DNA of 64,000 nucleotides, taken from Thermoplasmata archaeon. GTDB taxonomy: Archaea > Thermoplasmatota > Thermoplasmata > Lutacidiplasmatales > UBA184. The notes beneath the pieces were generated by a model that saw nothing but the letters and a program-made list of their open reading frames with translations, did not search any database and was not told the DNA's origin. Positions within the stretch are counted from its first letter, which is position 1; every line of letters begins with the position of its first letter. The stretch spans positions 71,633 through 135,632 of the forward strand of contig JAKAAX010000006.1 of NCBI GenBank assembly GCA_021802125.1, read 5' to 3'. Positions 25,753-34,440 of this stretch are shown here, piece by piece. The translations under genes were made by a program, and so were the position numbers.

Positions 25753-26370
25753 CTACGCGCGCTCAGCGCGGTCCCGACGGGCGCGGCCCGCGGCACAGAA
25801 CGGCGGCAGCTGGGACCCTCCGCCACCCGCTTGGGACAGGGTGACAGGTCCCATCCGCTCGTCCACGGCCAGGAACGCCTCTGCGACCGAGGCGAGGTCG
25901 CCCGGGGAGAGGATCTCTCTCGCCATGGGGAACAGCACGGTCTCTTCCTTGTCGATGTGAAGGTCCAGGAGCTGGTGGACCTCCCCGGCGGAGCGGAGGA
26001 CGGTCCGCTGCGTCTCCGGGTCCTCCGCGTCCGAGGTCAGACGACCTGCGGCCTGCGCGAGGGCGCGCTGGAACCCCCGGAGCTCCTCGTGCTCCTGCAG
26101 GAGCATGCCGACGGGCCCGCCGTCGGAGGGGACGTGCCGCGCGAGCGCGGGGAAGAGCCCCTCCTCTTCCTTCGCCCCATGTCGTCGGTCCACGTCGTCC
26201 GCGAGGAAGGTCGAGAACTCCGCGACGAGCTCTGCATCGAGAGGAACCGTGCCGACGAGCGCCTCGTACCGGCCCACGGCCTCGGAGAAGGACCGAGTGC
26301 GGTCGCGGAAGGCGCGGTGCTCTACCATGAGCTGGGCCAGGGGGTCCTGCGAGGGAGAGGGGGCGCTCAT
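25753..26370 (-). CDS. Hemerythrin (HHE) domain protein
   Basis: 205 residues, all-helical. The di-iron ligand set of HHE proteins can be placed: His18 (V-E-H-R-A-F), His64 and Glu68 (R-H-G-A-K-E), His94 (Q-E-H-E-E-L) and His138 with Glu142 (H-I-D-K-E-E-T-V-L-F-P). Such proteins bind O2 or NO at a non-haem di-iron centre and serve in oxygen sensing or stress protection. The last 35 residues are basic and low complexity. It lies downstream of the MMPL exporter on the same strand with a 109-bp gap. Confidence 0.88.
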   Translation of the reverse strand: MSAPSPSQDPLAQLMVEHRAFRDRTRSFSEAVGRYEALVGTVPLDAELVAEFSTFLADDVDRRHGAKEEEGLFPALARHVPSDGGPVGMLLQEHEELRGFQRALAQAAGRLTSDAEDPETQRTVLRSAGEVHQLLDLHIDKEETVLFPMAREILSPGDLASVAEAFLAVDERMGPVTLSQAGGGGSQLPPFCAAGRARRDRAERA

Positions 26371-26479
26371 GCCGCGAGGAACCGGGGCGGGCGCATCAGC
26401 CGCTGGCCGTACCGGTGAGGGCCGAATCGGGTCCCCTGTCCGCCCGCCAGGCGCTCTTGTCGGGGAGAAGCGGTGCCGC

Positions 26480-29400
26480 CTAGGGCGCCTTCTTCTCTTC
26501 GGGTTTCGGTCGCGGGGCCGTCTTCTTGGGGGTCGGTTCTCGGCTCCACCCCTTCCAGATCCAGTCCTTCCCCAGGGTCAGGACCGCGGGCGTGAAGTAG
26601 AGCTGCACGACGAAGGCCTGCAGCAGGACCGCGAAGCCTATCCCTAGCCCGATCGCCGCGAGGAGGCCGAGCGGTGACGTCAGTCCCAGGAGCAGGAAAG
26701 CCCCGCCCAGGATCACGGCGGCCGCGACGATCACGCCTCCGGCATGGGTGACCGCGCTCCGTATGGCGCGCGAGCCTCGATTGCCGAGGATCCGTTCCTC
26801 TTTGACCCGGGTCAGGAGGAGGACGTTGTAGTCCATCCCGAGGCCCATGATCATGATCAGGAGGATGAGGGGCAGGAGGAAGATCAGCGCCTCGTTCTCC
26901 AGGAACCCGACGACGAAGTAGGTCCCGGCCCAGCTCCAGAGGATGGAGAGCCCGATGACGCCCATCGCCAGGAGAGGGACGAAGATGGACTCGAGCATGA
27001 CGAACATGAGCACCATGAGGCCCACGGCGGCCCCGATGAGCATCTCCTCGGTCGCGGTGTTGACCAGGGTGCGGATGTCCTCGGTCGTCGGAGCCGCGCC
27101 GCCGTAGTAGACCTTCGCGATCCCGGGGTGGGAGGACGCGTAGGTCTGGACGTTGGAGCGGACCGCGTTGAGGACGTCGATGGCGGAGGCCGAGTAGCCG
27201 CTGGCGGTGGTCTGGACGTTGAACAGCACGGTCTTGCCGTCCTGGCTCACGTACTGTCCCACGGTGGCCTCCAGGCCGATCCGGACCGCGACCGGCTCGA
27301 CCGAGTAGTTCATCAGGGCCGAGGCGGGAGCGCCCCCGCTGCCCACGAACGTGCTCACGGCAGCAACGCCGGATGTCCCGTTCATCACCGAGACCAGGCC
27401 CGCCACTTCCAGGACCGTCTGGTTGTCGGGAACGCCGCCGGTGAGCACCGGGGCGGTGAACGTGACGAGCACGAAGCTCGGGGAGGTGGCCCCTTCCCCG
27501 AAGTCGTTGGTGAACTGGACGAAGCCCGCTTGAGCGGGGTTCGAGGCGGGAAGGCCGATGTTGGTGATGTCGTAGGAGACGGGGACCTGGAGCGCGACGA
27601 CGACCACAGGGATCGATAGGAGCAGGATGAGGGCGATGACCGTCTTGGGGCTCCTCGTGGCCGACCGGCCCGCCCGGGCGATGTAGTCCTTGTGGGTCCG
27701 GATGTTCTGCTCCCGCCGCTCGGCGTAGCGTTTGAACCGCGTGCCGGAGTTCGGCCAGAAGATCTTCGGTCCGACGAGTCGCACGATCGCCGGGAGGACG
27801 GTCAGGTTGACCACGAGCGCGAAGGCCACCGCGATGAGGAGGCAGAGGCCGAGCTGCTCGAGGAAGCTGATGTTCGAGAGCGTGAGGGCGATGGCCACGA
27901 CGATGACCGCGAGGCCGCTCGTCGAGATGCTCTGCCCGGCCCACCGGACCATGAGGTAGACCGCCTCCTCAGGGTCCTTGCCACGGACCAGCTCTTCGCG
28001 GTACCGGGCGAGGAGGAAGACCGAGTAGTCGGTCCCGATGCTCATCAGGAAGACCAGGATGATCGACTCGATCTCCGAATTGAAAGTGGTCACGAGCTTG
28101 CCCACCGCGAAGATGCCGGCCAGGCTCGCCACGAGGGCGATCCCGATCATCCCGAAGGCGAGCAGCGGGGCCGAAGGGGACCGGAAGTAGAGGAGCATGA
28201 TCACAAGCAGCACGACGACGGTGAGGACGAGGAGCAGGCTCAGGGTGGAGGTGGCGAGGTCGTTCGTGGCCTGGTCCAAGGGCGCGGAGCCGGTGACGTA
28301 GGGCGTGAAACCGGTCCCCTGGAAGTGCTGGGTAGTGACGCTCTTGATCTCGTCGACGTCGGCGTACGTCACGATGGAACCGTTCGCGGTGTAGGTGTCA
28401 TCGACGTTGAACGAGACGGAGAGGAAGGTGGCGGTCCCCGACGGGTTGACGAAGGCCTTGAACATCTGACCCGGGATCGGCAGTGGCAGCCGGCCGAGGG
28501 GGTCGGCCTGCACCTGGAGCGCGACCCACGACGAGACCTGGGCGGTGCTCGGGGGCGTCAGCCCGGGGAAAGCTCGCCAAGCCGTCAGGAGCCAGCTCGG
28601 GGCGACCCCGACCTGGCCTCCCACCAGGTCGACCACGATGGGCTGCTGGGCCCACGCGTTCGACCAGTTCGAGAGGTCGAGGTGGCTCAAGACGAGGGCG
28701 GCCGGTGCGACCGCGGCGGGCGTGGGGAAGAGGGTCGGAAGGACGGGTGCCACGTTGGCCAGCAGCGCGTCGCCCGCGCAGGAGGAGACGTTCATCGCGG
28801 AGAGGCATCCGCCGTTGATGCTCGCGTTGAACCCCGGGGCCGCTTGACCGGTCCCGTTGTAGAAGTCCGAAAGGACCGCCAGCCCCAGGGGGTTGGCCGC
28901 GAGCTGGCCCTGGGTCTCGCGGTAGGCGGGCCAGTCCGCCGAGGCGGGGGGAGCGCCGCTCGGCAATCCCGCGACCGCGAAGTTCCAGTTCCCGACGTAG
29001 ACGGCCACCGTCCCCCACAGCAGGCCCGAGGTCTGGTTGATCGTCGAGGGGAGCGACGGCGACGAGGTCAGCGCCGGGGAGAGGAATCCCCAGGCGAGGG
29101 CGACCTCCCCCCCGAGGTAGGCGCCGTACGTTGAGTAGAGGGAATCGATCGAGGAGACGTTGTGGAGCTTCGGGTCCAAAGCCAACGACTGGGAGAGCTG
29201 GAGGGTGAGGTTCTTCCCGACGGGTCCGGCGATGTTGGACCCCTCGATGAGGATGATCGCCGAGGAGGGGGCCCCCTGGTGACCGGGGAACTCCTTGGCG
29301 AACTCGTTCTGGGCCACCACGCTCTGGTCGGTGCTCGGAAGGGGGTTCGAGAAGGAGCTCGAGATGACCGAGCCGACCTCGGAGGCCGGGAGCAGGCAGA

Positions 29401-29530
29401 TCAGCACGATCGCGACCCACAGCCCGAGGGCGTGCCAGGGGTGCTTGACGATACGGTGACCGAGCCACCCGAGGGGGGAATCGCGCCCGTGGCTCAGTGC
29501 TTTCTCGTCCTGTTTCGCCACGCTAGCCAT
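26480..29530 (-). CDS. MMPL/RND-family exporter
   Basis: 1016 residues with the duplicated layout of RND proteins: helix 1 (about 33-50), a large external loop (to about 430), a bundle of five to six helices (about 430-600), helix 7 (about 640-660), a second external loop (to about 830) and a final helix bundle ending about 990. The central bundle has S-I-G-T-D-Y-S-V-F-L-L-A-R-Y and the second has G-L-G-M-D-Y-N-V-L-L-L-T-R-V, the G-x-x-x-D-Y-x-V/N pairs diagnostic of MMPL proteins that carry the proton relay. MMPL family members export lipids or lipid-like metabolites. In an archaeon the cargo is unknown; isoprenoid lipids are possible. Confidence 0.92.
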   Translation of the reverse strand: MASVAKQDEKALSHGRDSPLGWLGHRIVKHPWHALGLWVAIVLICLLPASEVGSVISSSFSNPLPSTDQSVVAQNEFAKEFPGHQGAPSSAIILIEGSNIAGPVGKNLTLQLSQSLALDPKLHNVSSIDSLYSTYGAYLGGEVALAWGFLSPALTSSPSLPSTINQTSGLLWGTVAVYVGNWNFAVAGLPSGAPPASADWPAYRETQGQLAANPLGLAVLSDFYNGTGQAAPGFNASINGGCLSAMNVSSCAGDALLANVAPVLPTLFPTPAAVAPAALVLSHLDLSNWSNAWAQQPIVVDLVGGQVGVAPSWLLTAWRAFPGLTPPSTAQVSSWVALQVQADPLGRLPLPIPGQMFKAFVNPSGTATFLSVSFNVDDTYTANGSIVTYADVDEIKSVTTQHFQGTGFTPYVTGSAPLDQATNDLATSTLSLLLVLTVVVLLVIMLLYFRSPSAPLLAFGMIGIALVASLAGIFAVGKLVTTFNSEIESIILVFLMSIGTDYSVFLLARYREELVRGKDPEEAVYLMVRWAGQSISTSGLAVIVVAIALTLSNISFLEQLGLCLLIAVAFALVVNLTVLPAIVRLVGPKIFWPNSGTRFKRYAERREQNIRTHKDYIARAGRSATRSPKTVIALILLLSIPVVVVALQVPVSYDITNIGLPASNPAQAGFVQFTNDFGEGATSPSFVLVTFTAPVLTGGVPDNQTVLEVAGLVSVMNGTSGVAAVSTFVGSGGAPASALMNYSVEPVAVRIGLEATVGQYVSQDGKTVLFNVQTTASGYSASAIDVLNAVRSNVQTYASSHPGIAKVYYGGAAPTTEDIRTLVNTATEEMLIGAAVGLMVLMFVMLESIFVPLLAMGVIGLSILWSWAGTYFVVGFLENEALIFLLPLILLIMIMGLGMDYNVLLLTRVKEERILGNRGSRAIRSAVTHAGGVIVAAAVILGGAFLLLGLTSPLGLLAAIGLGIGFAVLLQAFVVQLYFTPAVLTLGKDWIWKGWSREPTPKKTAPRPKPEEKKAP

Positions 29531-29642
29531 CTCCGCGCGGGCCGGGGGGGCCGGTCTCAGGTCTTATGCTTTCGCCGACGCCCGGGCGCGGAGGCGGCGA
29601 AGCGGCGCGGCCACGCTCTCCCTCGGATGGGGGCGGCCTCGC

Positions 29643-30893
29643 TCAGACCCGTTGGAGCAACGCCACGGTGCCCTGGCCGCCGTCCGCGCACACGGAGACG
29701 ATGGCCTTCGACCCCGAAGGCATGGCGGACAGCTCTTTGGTCGCCTGGCTCAGGATCCGGGCCCCGGTGGCCGCGAAGGGATGGCCCAATGCGATCGAGC
29801 CTCCGTGCGGGTTGACGCGATCGTAGGGGAAAGTCCCGAGGTCGAAATCGACCCCCGCCTTCTCCCGGCGGTAGACCGGGTCCATGAACCCCTTGATGTT
29901 GGCGACCACCTGGGCCGCGAAGGCCTCGTGGATCTCCCACAGCTGGATGTCGTCGGCCTTCAGACGGTGCCGTGCCAGCAGCCGGGGGACCGCGCGGGCG
30001 GGAGCCATGAGCATGCCCTCCGTTCGGAAATCCACGGCTCCCACCTGCCAGTCCACGAGCTGGACCGTCGGCTTCGCTCCGAGCCGTCCGAGCCCTTCGG
30101 CGTCACCGACCCAGACCCCGGCCGCCCCGTCCGTGAGGGGCGAGGAGTTGCCCGCCGTGATGGTCCCCTTGCCGCTCCTGTCGAAGACGGGAGAGAGCTT
30201 GGAGAGCTTCTCGAAGGATGTGTCGCGTCGGGGGAAGGTGTCGTGGTCCACTCCCGCGTGGGGGACGATGAGGTCGGTGTAGAATCCGGTGTCCTGCCCC
30301 TTGATCGCACCCTGATGGCTGGCCAAGGCGCGGCGGTCCTGTTCCTCCCGCGAGATCCCCATCTCCTTCGCGGTCTCCTCCATATGGTCGCCCATCGTGC
30401 GCCCGCTCACCCGGTTCGACCAGCCGCTCGTCGGAAGATGGAAGTCCTCGGGCGTCAGCTGTCCGAAGGTCTCGACCGCCGCCGCAGGGTCCTTGGCGAA
30501 CAGGCCGACGAGCTTCTCGGCCACCTTGTACTTGAGAGCGATCGGGACGTGGCTCATGCTGTCCACGCCACCCGCGAGCGCGAGGTGGGCCCCTCCCTTC
30601 CCGATCATGCCGGCGGACTGGAGCGTGCCGATGAAGCTCGAGGAGCACGCGAGCACCGTGGAGTAGGCCGGGATGGTCGGGTCGAGCCCTGCCTCGAAGA
30701 CGAGCTCCCGCGCGATGTTCGAGATCTCCGCATCGGGGATGACCTGGCCCCAGGCCAGGTGGTCGGGCCTCGCCCGGGCGGTCATCGCCTTGAGGACCGG
30801 GACAGAGAGCTCGATCGAGGACTGGTGCGCGTAGGAGCTGCCGGCCTTCACGAAAGGTGTGCGCAATCCCGGCACCAGGAAGATCTCGGTCAT
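29643..30893 (-). CDS. Thiolase (acetyl-CoA acyltransferase)
   Basis: 416 residues. Catalytic residues of the degradative thiolase family are visible: nucleophile Cys83 (T-V-L-A-C-S-S-S), E-I-H-E-A-F-A, N-P-H-G-G-S-I-A-L-G-H-P and the final V-C-A-D-G-G-Q-G with the second cysteine. It condenses or cleaves acyl-CoA with acetyl-CoA. The length and the E-I-H-E-A-F-A motif resemble FadI/acetyl-CoA C-acyltransferases more than the archaeal HMG-CoA-pathway thiolases that pair with a DUF35 protein, and no DUF35 gene is adjacent. ATG 30893 lies about 26 bp from a TATA-like CATACG. Fatty-acid beta-oxidation or acetoacetyl-CoA formation are both possible. Confidence 0.9.
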   Translation of the reverse strand: MTEIFLVPGLRTPFVKAGSSYAHQSSIELSVPVLKAMTARARPDHLAWGQVIPDAEISNIARELVFEAGLDPTIPAYSTVLACSSSFIGTLQSAGMIGKGGAHLALAGGVDSMSHVPIALKYKVAEKLVGLFAKDPAAAVETFGQLTPEDFHLPTSGWSNRVSGRTMGDHMEETAKEMGISREEQDRRALASHQGAIKGQDTGFYTDLIVPHAGVDHDTFPRRDTSFEKLSKLSPVFDRSGKGTITAGNSSPLTDGAAGVWVGDAEGLGRLGAKPTVQLVDWQVGAVDFRTEGMLMAPARAVPRLLARHRLKADDIQLWEIHEAFAAQVVANIKGFMDPVYRREKAGVDFDLGTFPYDRVNPHGGSIALGHPFAATGARILSQATKELSAMPSGSKAIVSVCADGGQGTVALLQRV

Positions 30894-31107
30894 CGTGGGG
30901 CAAGAACGCCGGCCGCGTATGAAGCCAGAGGGTCCGAGACCTCGCGACGCCGTCCTTCCGCCGAGGGATTCCCATCCTACTGAGAGGCCTGGTCTCCTCT
31001 CTCGGTGAACCTTCCGCTCTCCCCATCCGCCTGGGACCTTCCCCGACCCAACTCGCCGCTCGCGAGCAGCTTCAATAGCCGCCCCGCGGTGAACGATGTA
31101 GCGCCGG

Positions 31108-31668
31108 GTGACGCCGAGACCGATGGAGCGACTCCCCTTCCCCTACGAGAGCGACCCGGGTCGCCACCGTGAGCGACCGGGCGGCTTCTCCTTGCGCCTC
31201 CGCTCCGAGCCTGGCCCCGCGTGGACCGCGCACGGAGGAGGCGCGGAAGCTCACATGGCCGGGCACGGCGGCGGCGGGGGCGGCGGAGGCGGAGGCTTCC
31301 CCGGCCACCACGGGCCGCCACCCGGGACCGGGGGCGGAGAGGGGCACGGGGGTTCCGGCCCGGGGTTCTTCCCGTTCTTCTTCCCCTGGTGGGGATTCTC
31401 CTCCTTCTACGCGAACCACACCTGCAAGAGCTGCGGGGAACAGGTCCCGAACGTGGCCAAGTTCTGTCCGTGGTGCCGGGCGCCCCAGGGAGGCCCGAAC
31501 GCGACGGCCGCCCCCTGTCCGGAGTGCGCGGGGTCGACGGTGGCCGGGGCGCCCTACTGCCCTCACTGTGGGACCAAGGTCCCGTCCACCGAGTGCAGCG
31601 AATGCCACGCCACGCTCGACCCGCGCGCGAAGTTCTGCTCCGCGTGTGGCAAGGCCGTTCAGCGCTGA
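31108..31668 (+). CDS. Gly-rich double zinc-ribbon protein
   Basis: The C-terminal 90 residues hold four Cys pairs: C-K-S-C ... C-P-W-C, C-P-E-C ... C-P-H-C and C-S-E-C ... C-S-A-C, a tandem zinc-ribbon arrangement found in many archaeal proteins of unknown role. The middle is a Gly/His/Pro-rich segment with a run of about ten glycines, then an aromatic patch F-F-P-F-F-F-P-W-W. Possible starts are GTG 31108 (33 bp from a TATA-like TTCAATAG), ATG 31123 and ATG 31255 (GGAGGAGG 13 bp upstream). Third codon positions stay G/C-rich from 31123, so the longer form is favoured. It may bind nucleic acid or protein; the function is unknown. Confidence 0.7.
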   Translation: MTPRPMERLPFPYESDPGRHRERPGGFSLRLRSEPGPAWTAHGGGAEAHMAGHGGGGGGGGGGFPGHHGPPPGTGGGEGHGGSGPGFFPFFFPWWGFSSFYANHTCKSCGEQVPNVAKFCPWCRAPQGGPNATAAPCPECAGSTVAGAPYCPHCGTKVPSTECSECHATLDPRAKFCSACGKAVQR

Positions 31669-31794
31669 TCCGCGCCGCACCCGTCCGTGATGCGGTGGGC
31701 CCGAAAGTTGCCCGAGGGGCGCGGCTCGAGAACCTCCTACGGCCCCCTCACGGGTCAGGGCACGACCATAGAACGCTCGCGAACTTGTTCGGAC

Positions 31795-32586
31795 ATGGCC
31801 AGTTCGCCCGAGGGGACTTCCCGCTCGCCAGAGGAGCTCTCGTTCATCTCCAAGCTCCTGCAAGAGGACCTTGCGCTCACCGCGCCGCCGGTCCAGGTGA
31901 CCTACCTGGACACGCGACCGGCCGGCCCCGTCGAGGTGGGGGCGCCTCTTCCCTCGGTCTGCAGCTACTTCATCGCGGGCCGGGAGAAGGTGATCGCTGC
32001 GGACAGGGCCGCCCACGAATCGTGCGAGATCGGAGCGTTCGTGCTCGGGATCCCCCCGAAGGGAACGCTCGGGTCCCGGCTGGGCTCCACCGTGGAGTTC
32101 TTCGAGCGCGTGGGGTACCTCGCGCACGGGGAGGCCGCTCGGATCCCCAGGAACCCGCATCCCCCCTCCTGGGTGCTCTACGCCCCACTCGGCGGCACCC
32201 CTCAGGCCCCCTCGGTCGTGCTCTTCACGGTCTCTGCGCGCGGGCTGATGCTCGTGGTGGAATCGACGACCCGCGGTGAGCCGGGGTTGCCTCCCGCCCC
32301 CCTGCTGGCGCGCCCGATGTGCGGTCTCGTGCCGGTGCTGCTCTCCGGAACTCCCGTCGCGATCTCCGTCGGCTGCGCCGGATCCAGGGTTCACACCGGG
32401 ATGCGGGATGACGAGGTCATGGTCGGCGTCCGAGGCGACGCCCTGATGGCGCTCGCGGACCGCGTCCATCAGCTGCGCCGCGCCAACGAACTGGTCTGGA
32501 AAGAGGAGGCCTCCCGCCGCTCGGACTTCCTGCAGATCCAGGGGGCGTCGCCCGCCCGGACGGTCGCTCCTCCAAGGCCGGCCTGA
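31795..32586 (+). CDS. DUF169 family protein
   Basis: 263 residues from the ATG at 31795, 26 bp after a TATA-like CCATAGAA. The pattern matches DUF169 (COG2043): an N-terminal helix pair, C-S-Y-F-I-A-G, C-E-I-G-A-F-V-L-G-I, P-S-W-V-L-Y-A-P-L, P-M-C-G-L-V-P-V-L and V-G-C-A-G-S-R-V-H-T-G-M. The conserved cysteines suggest metal or cofactor binding, but no reaction is established. Members are common in archaea and anaerobes. The C-terminal 40 residues are unstructured. Confidence 0.75.
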   Translation: MASSPEGTSRSPEELSFISKLLQEDLALTAPPVQVTYLDTRPAGPVEVGAPLPSVCSYFIAGREKVIAADRAAHESCEIGAFVLGIPPKGTLGSRLGSTVEFFERVGYLAHGEAARIPRNPHPPSWVLYAPLGGTPQAPSVVLFTVSARGLMLVVESTTRGEPGLPPAPLLARPMCGLVPVLLSGTPVAISVGCAGSRVHTGMRDDEVMVGVRGDALMALADRVHQLRRANELVWKEEASRRSDFLQIQGASPARTVAPPRPA

Positions 32587-32647
32587 TCCCCTCCCACCGG
32601 TCGCGCGCGCCGCGCGCCGGCCCGCGTGGTCGGGTCACCCTCGCCGT

Positions 32648-33526
32648 TCAGGCCGCTCGGGCACCCGGACCGAATCCGTACCGGAGGAACAGGAGGTCCC
32701 CTCCCTTCCGCACCGCTCGAAGCTTGCCCCAGAGAGGGCGTTCCGGTCCGAAGGTCTGCCCCTCGACGAGCCCCCGACGTCGGGAGGCGCCGTCACGGCC
32801 GGCCACTTGCGGGGCGACCGTGAGGAAGAGCTCGTCCAGAAGTCCGTCCTGCAGGAAGTCGGCCAGGAGGCTCGGTCCGCCCTCGACCAGAACGAGCCGG
32901 GCACGGCCGTTCCGCGCGATGCCGCGGAGCACCGAGCGCGGCCGGATCCTGGGTCCCTCGCCTCCGACCCACACTTCGGGCCCCTCCGGCAGCGCTCCCT
33001 CGGCCAACGGCCTCCGCACGAGGAGCCGGGCCTTGCCTCGGGGCGTCGTGACGATGAGGGAGGGCTGGTCGGGGACGTGGAAGGCAGGTTGGCGAAGGTC
33101 CACCTTGCCGCTCGCGGACACCACGACCAGCCTCGGCTGCGGGGCGAGCCCCATGCGGTTCCTAAGGGAGGCGTAGGCCGCGCCAAGGGGGGAGAAGGCC
33201 ACTTCCGGGGTCCACACATGACGGGGAACCGCGCGGAAGGTTCCCGCGCCGACCACCACCGAATCCGAGACCGCCCGCAGGAGACCCATCATCATCCGGT
33301 CGTGCGGGTCGAGGGCCGTGATCGCGCTCCCGCCTGAGCGCGGTCCGTCCCCTCCGAGAGAGACGACCCCGTCAACGGTGCTGGCGAAGTTGGCGATGAC
33401 GTGCGGCCTGCCGGCATGCCGGGGGAACCGGATCTCTCCGCAGAGCCGCGACAGCTCGCGAGGAAGGGGAAGGGGGCTTCCCGGGCTAAGGTCGAAGAGG
33501 TCCACCAACGGGGACGGCAGGGGCAT
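32648..33526 (-). CDS. RibD C-terminal / dihydrofolate-reductase-like reductase
   Basis: 292 residues matching the RibD_C fold: A-N-F-A-S-T-V-D-G-V near the N-terminus (NADPH- and substrate-binding strand), V-V-V-G-A-G-T-F-R-A and L-V-L-V-E-G-G-P-S-L-L-A-D-F. In archaea the stand-alone RibD_C homologue reduces the ribosyl group of the pyrimidine intermediate in riboflavin synthesis (ArfC/RIB7 type). No other riboflavin gene is nearby, so a different reductase role is possible. The middle (about 125-200) is longer than in typical ArfC. ATG 33526 lies 27 bp from a TATA-like GTAATAG. Confidence 0.8.
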   Translation of the reverse strand: MPLPSPLVDLFDLSPGSPLPLPRELSRLCGEIRFPRHAGRPHVIANFASTVDGVVSLGGDGPRSGGSAITALDPHDRMMMGLLRAVSDSVVVGAGTFRAVPRHVWTPEVAFSPLGAAYASLRNRMGLAPQPRLVVVSASGKVDLRQPAFHVPDQPSLIVTTPRGKARLLVRRPLAEGALPEGPEVWVGGEGPRIRPRSVLRGIARNGRARLVLVEGGPSLLADFLQDGLLDELFLTVAPQVAGRDGASRRRGLVEGQTFGPERPLWGKLRAVRKGGDLLFLRYGFGPGARAA

Positions 33527-33557
33527 CGAGGCCGGGATGCCCCGGGGCTATTACTGC
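33520..33557 (-). promoter_or_regulatory. Promoter of the RibD-like gene with inverted repeat over the start
   Basis: TATA-like GTAATAG (about 33548-33554). Between it and the start lies GGGGCAT-N10-ATGCCCC (33520-33526 and 33537-33543), whose one arm contains the ATG. It may be an operator covering the transcription start. Confidence 0.4.
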
Positions 33558-33640
33558 GCCCCCGATGGGTCCGGGGAAGGAACGGGTGTCCGAGGGCGGC
33601 CGCGCGACGCGCGCGGCGACCCTCGGGGGCGAGGGCGGTC

Positions 33641-34159
33641 TCAGTTGACGGAGATCTTCCGCTCCGGGACCGGGTTAGCCTTGGGGACGGTCACGCGGAG
33701 CGTTCCGTCCTTGTAGTGGGCCTCGATCTTCTCGGACAGGACCGGTTCCGGAAGCTCGAAGACCCGCTGGAATCCCTGGTAGGTCCGTTCCCGACGGACG
33801 TAGCTCTTCCCGTCGGACCCCGTGGTCTGAGTGCTCTCGGCGCGGATGGAAAGGACGTTCCCGTTCACCCGGATGTCGATCTGGTCCTTGGGGACCCCGG
33901 GGAGGTCGGTGTGGATCTCGTAGGCCTGTCCCCGGTCCTCGATGTCCGAGAGCGCGGGAAGGAACGGGAGCGACCGTTCGTCCCTCGTCCCCGCCACCGC
34001 GGCGAAGGGGTAGGCGGGCCAGAAGGAGGAGAGGATCTCCTCGCGCAATCCGTCGAAGAGCCGGTCCATCTGGGACCGGCCGGTCTCCGCAGGAGCGGTC
34101 TCCGCAGGTGCGATCTCCGCAGGCGCAGCTCGGGGTCGGACGCGCAGTTTCGTGGTCAT
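33641..34159 (-). CDS. hsp20: Small heat-shock protein Hsp20 (alpha-crystallin family)
   Basis: 172 residues from the ATG at 34159, preceded by GAGGAG at Shine-Dalgarno distance. An N-terminal arm with repeated A-E-T-A-P units (about 10-28) and a helix precede the alpha-crystallin domain (about 75-165): Y-E-I-H-T-D-L-P-G-V-P-K-D-Q-I-D-I, V-L-S-I-R-A-E, R-R-E-R-T-Y-Q-G-F-Q-R-V-F-E-L-P-E, and Y-K-D-G-T-L-R-V-T-V-P-K with the terminal K-I-S-V. It should be an ATP-independent holdase that forms oligomers and keeps unfolded proteins soluble. The promoter region is the most AT-rich stretch nearby and contains an inverted repeat. Confidence 0.95.
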   Translation of the reverse strand: MTTKLRVRPRAAPAEIAPAETAPAETGRSQMDRLFDGLREEILSSFWPAYPFAAVAGTRDERSLPFLPALSDIEDRGQAYEIHTDLPGVPKDQIDIRVNGNVLSIRAESTQTTGSDGKSYVRRERTYQGFQRVFELPEPVLSEKIEAHYKDGTLRVTVPKANPVPERKISVN

Positions 34160-34184
34160 GTTCTTCTCCTCGGCAAGGTGGCCG

Positions 34185-34221
34185 ATACTGGACAATAGTA
34201 TGTGGGATATTGTATTAAAAG
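34185..34221 (-). promoter_or_regulatory. Hsp20 promoter: TATA box and inverted repeat at the predicted start site
   Basis: On the minus strand CTTTTAATAC (about 34212-34221) is a good archaeal TATA box. The inverted repeat ATACT-N7-AGTAT (34185-34201) falls where transcription should begin, giving a leader of about 29 nt with a Shine-Dalgarno sequence. This placement suits a heat-shock repressor. Confidence 0.5.
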
Positions 34222-34440
34222 ATTTAGAGTTGGTGGGGCTCGAGCGGTGGCGGGAGGTCGAAGAAGACGTTCCCCGAGGTGCGCACCGTCTCCCTCCCTC
34301 CACTCCCCCGAGGCAGGGCCGATGGTACGGACCTCTCGCTCCTCTGTCCCGGTGTATCGCGTTGGCCAAGGAGGAAATACCCGAGCCCGTCCGTTCGGGA
34401 GGAGAGCGCGCTTCCTCGGTGGAAGGGCGATCGAAGGGCG

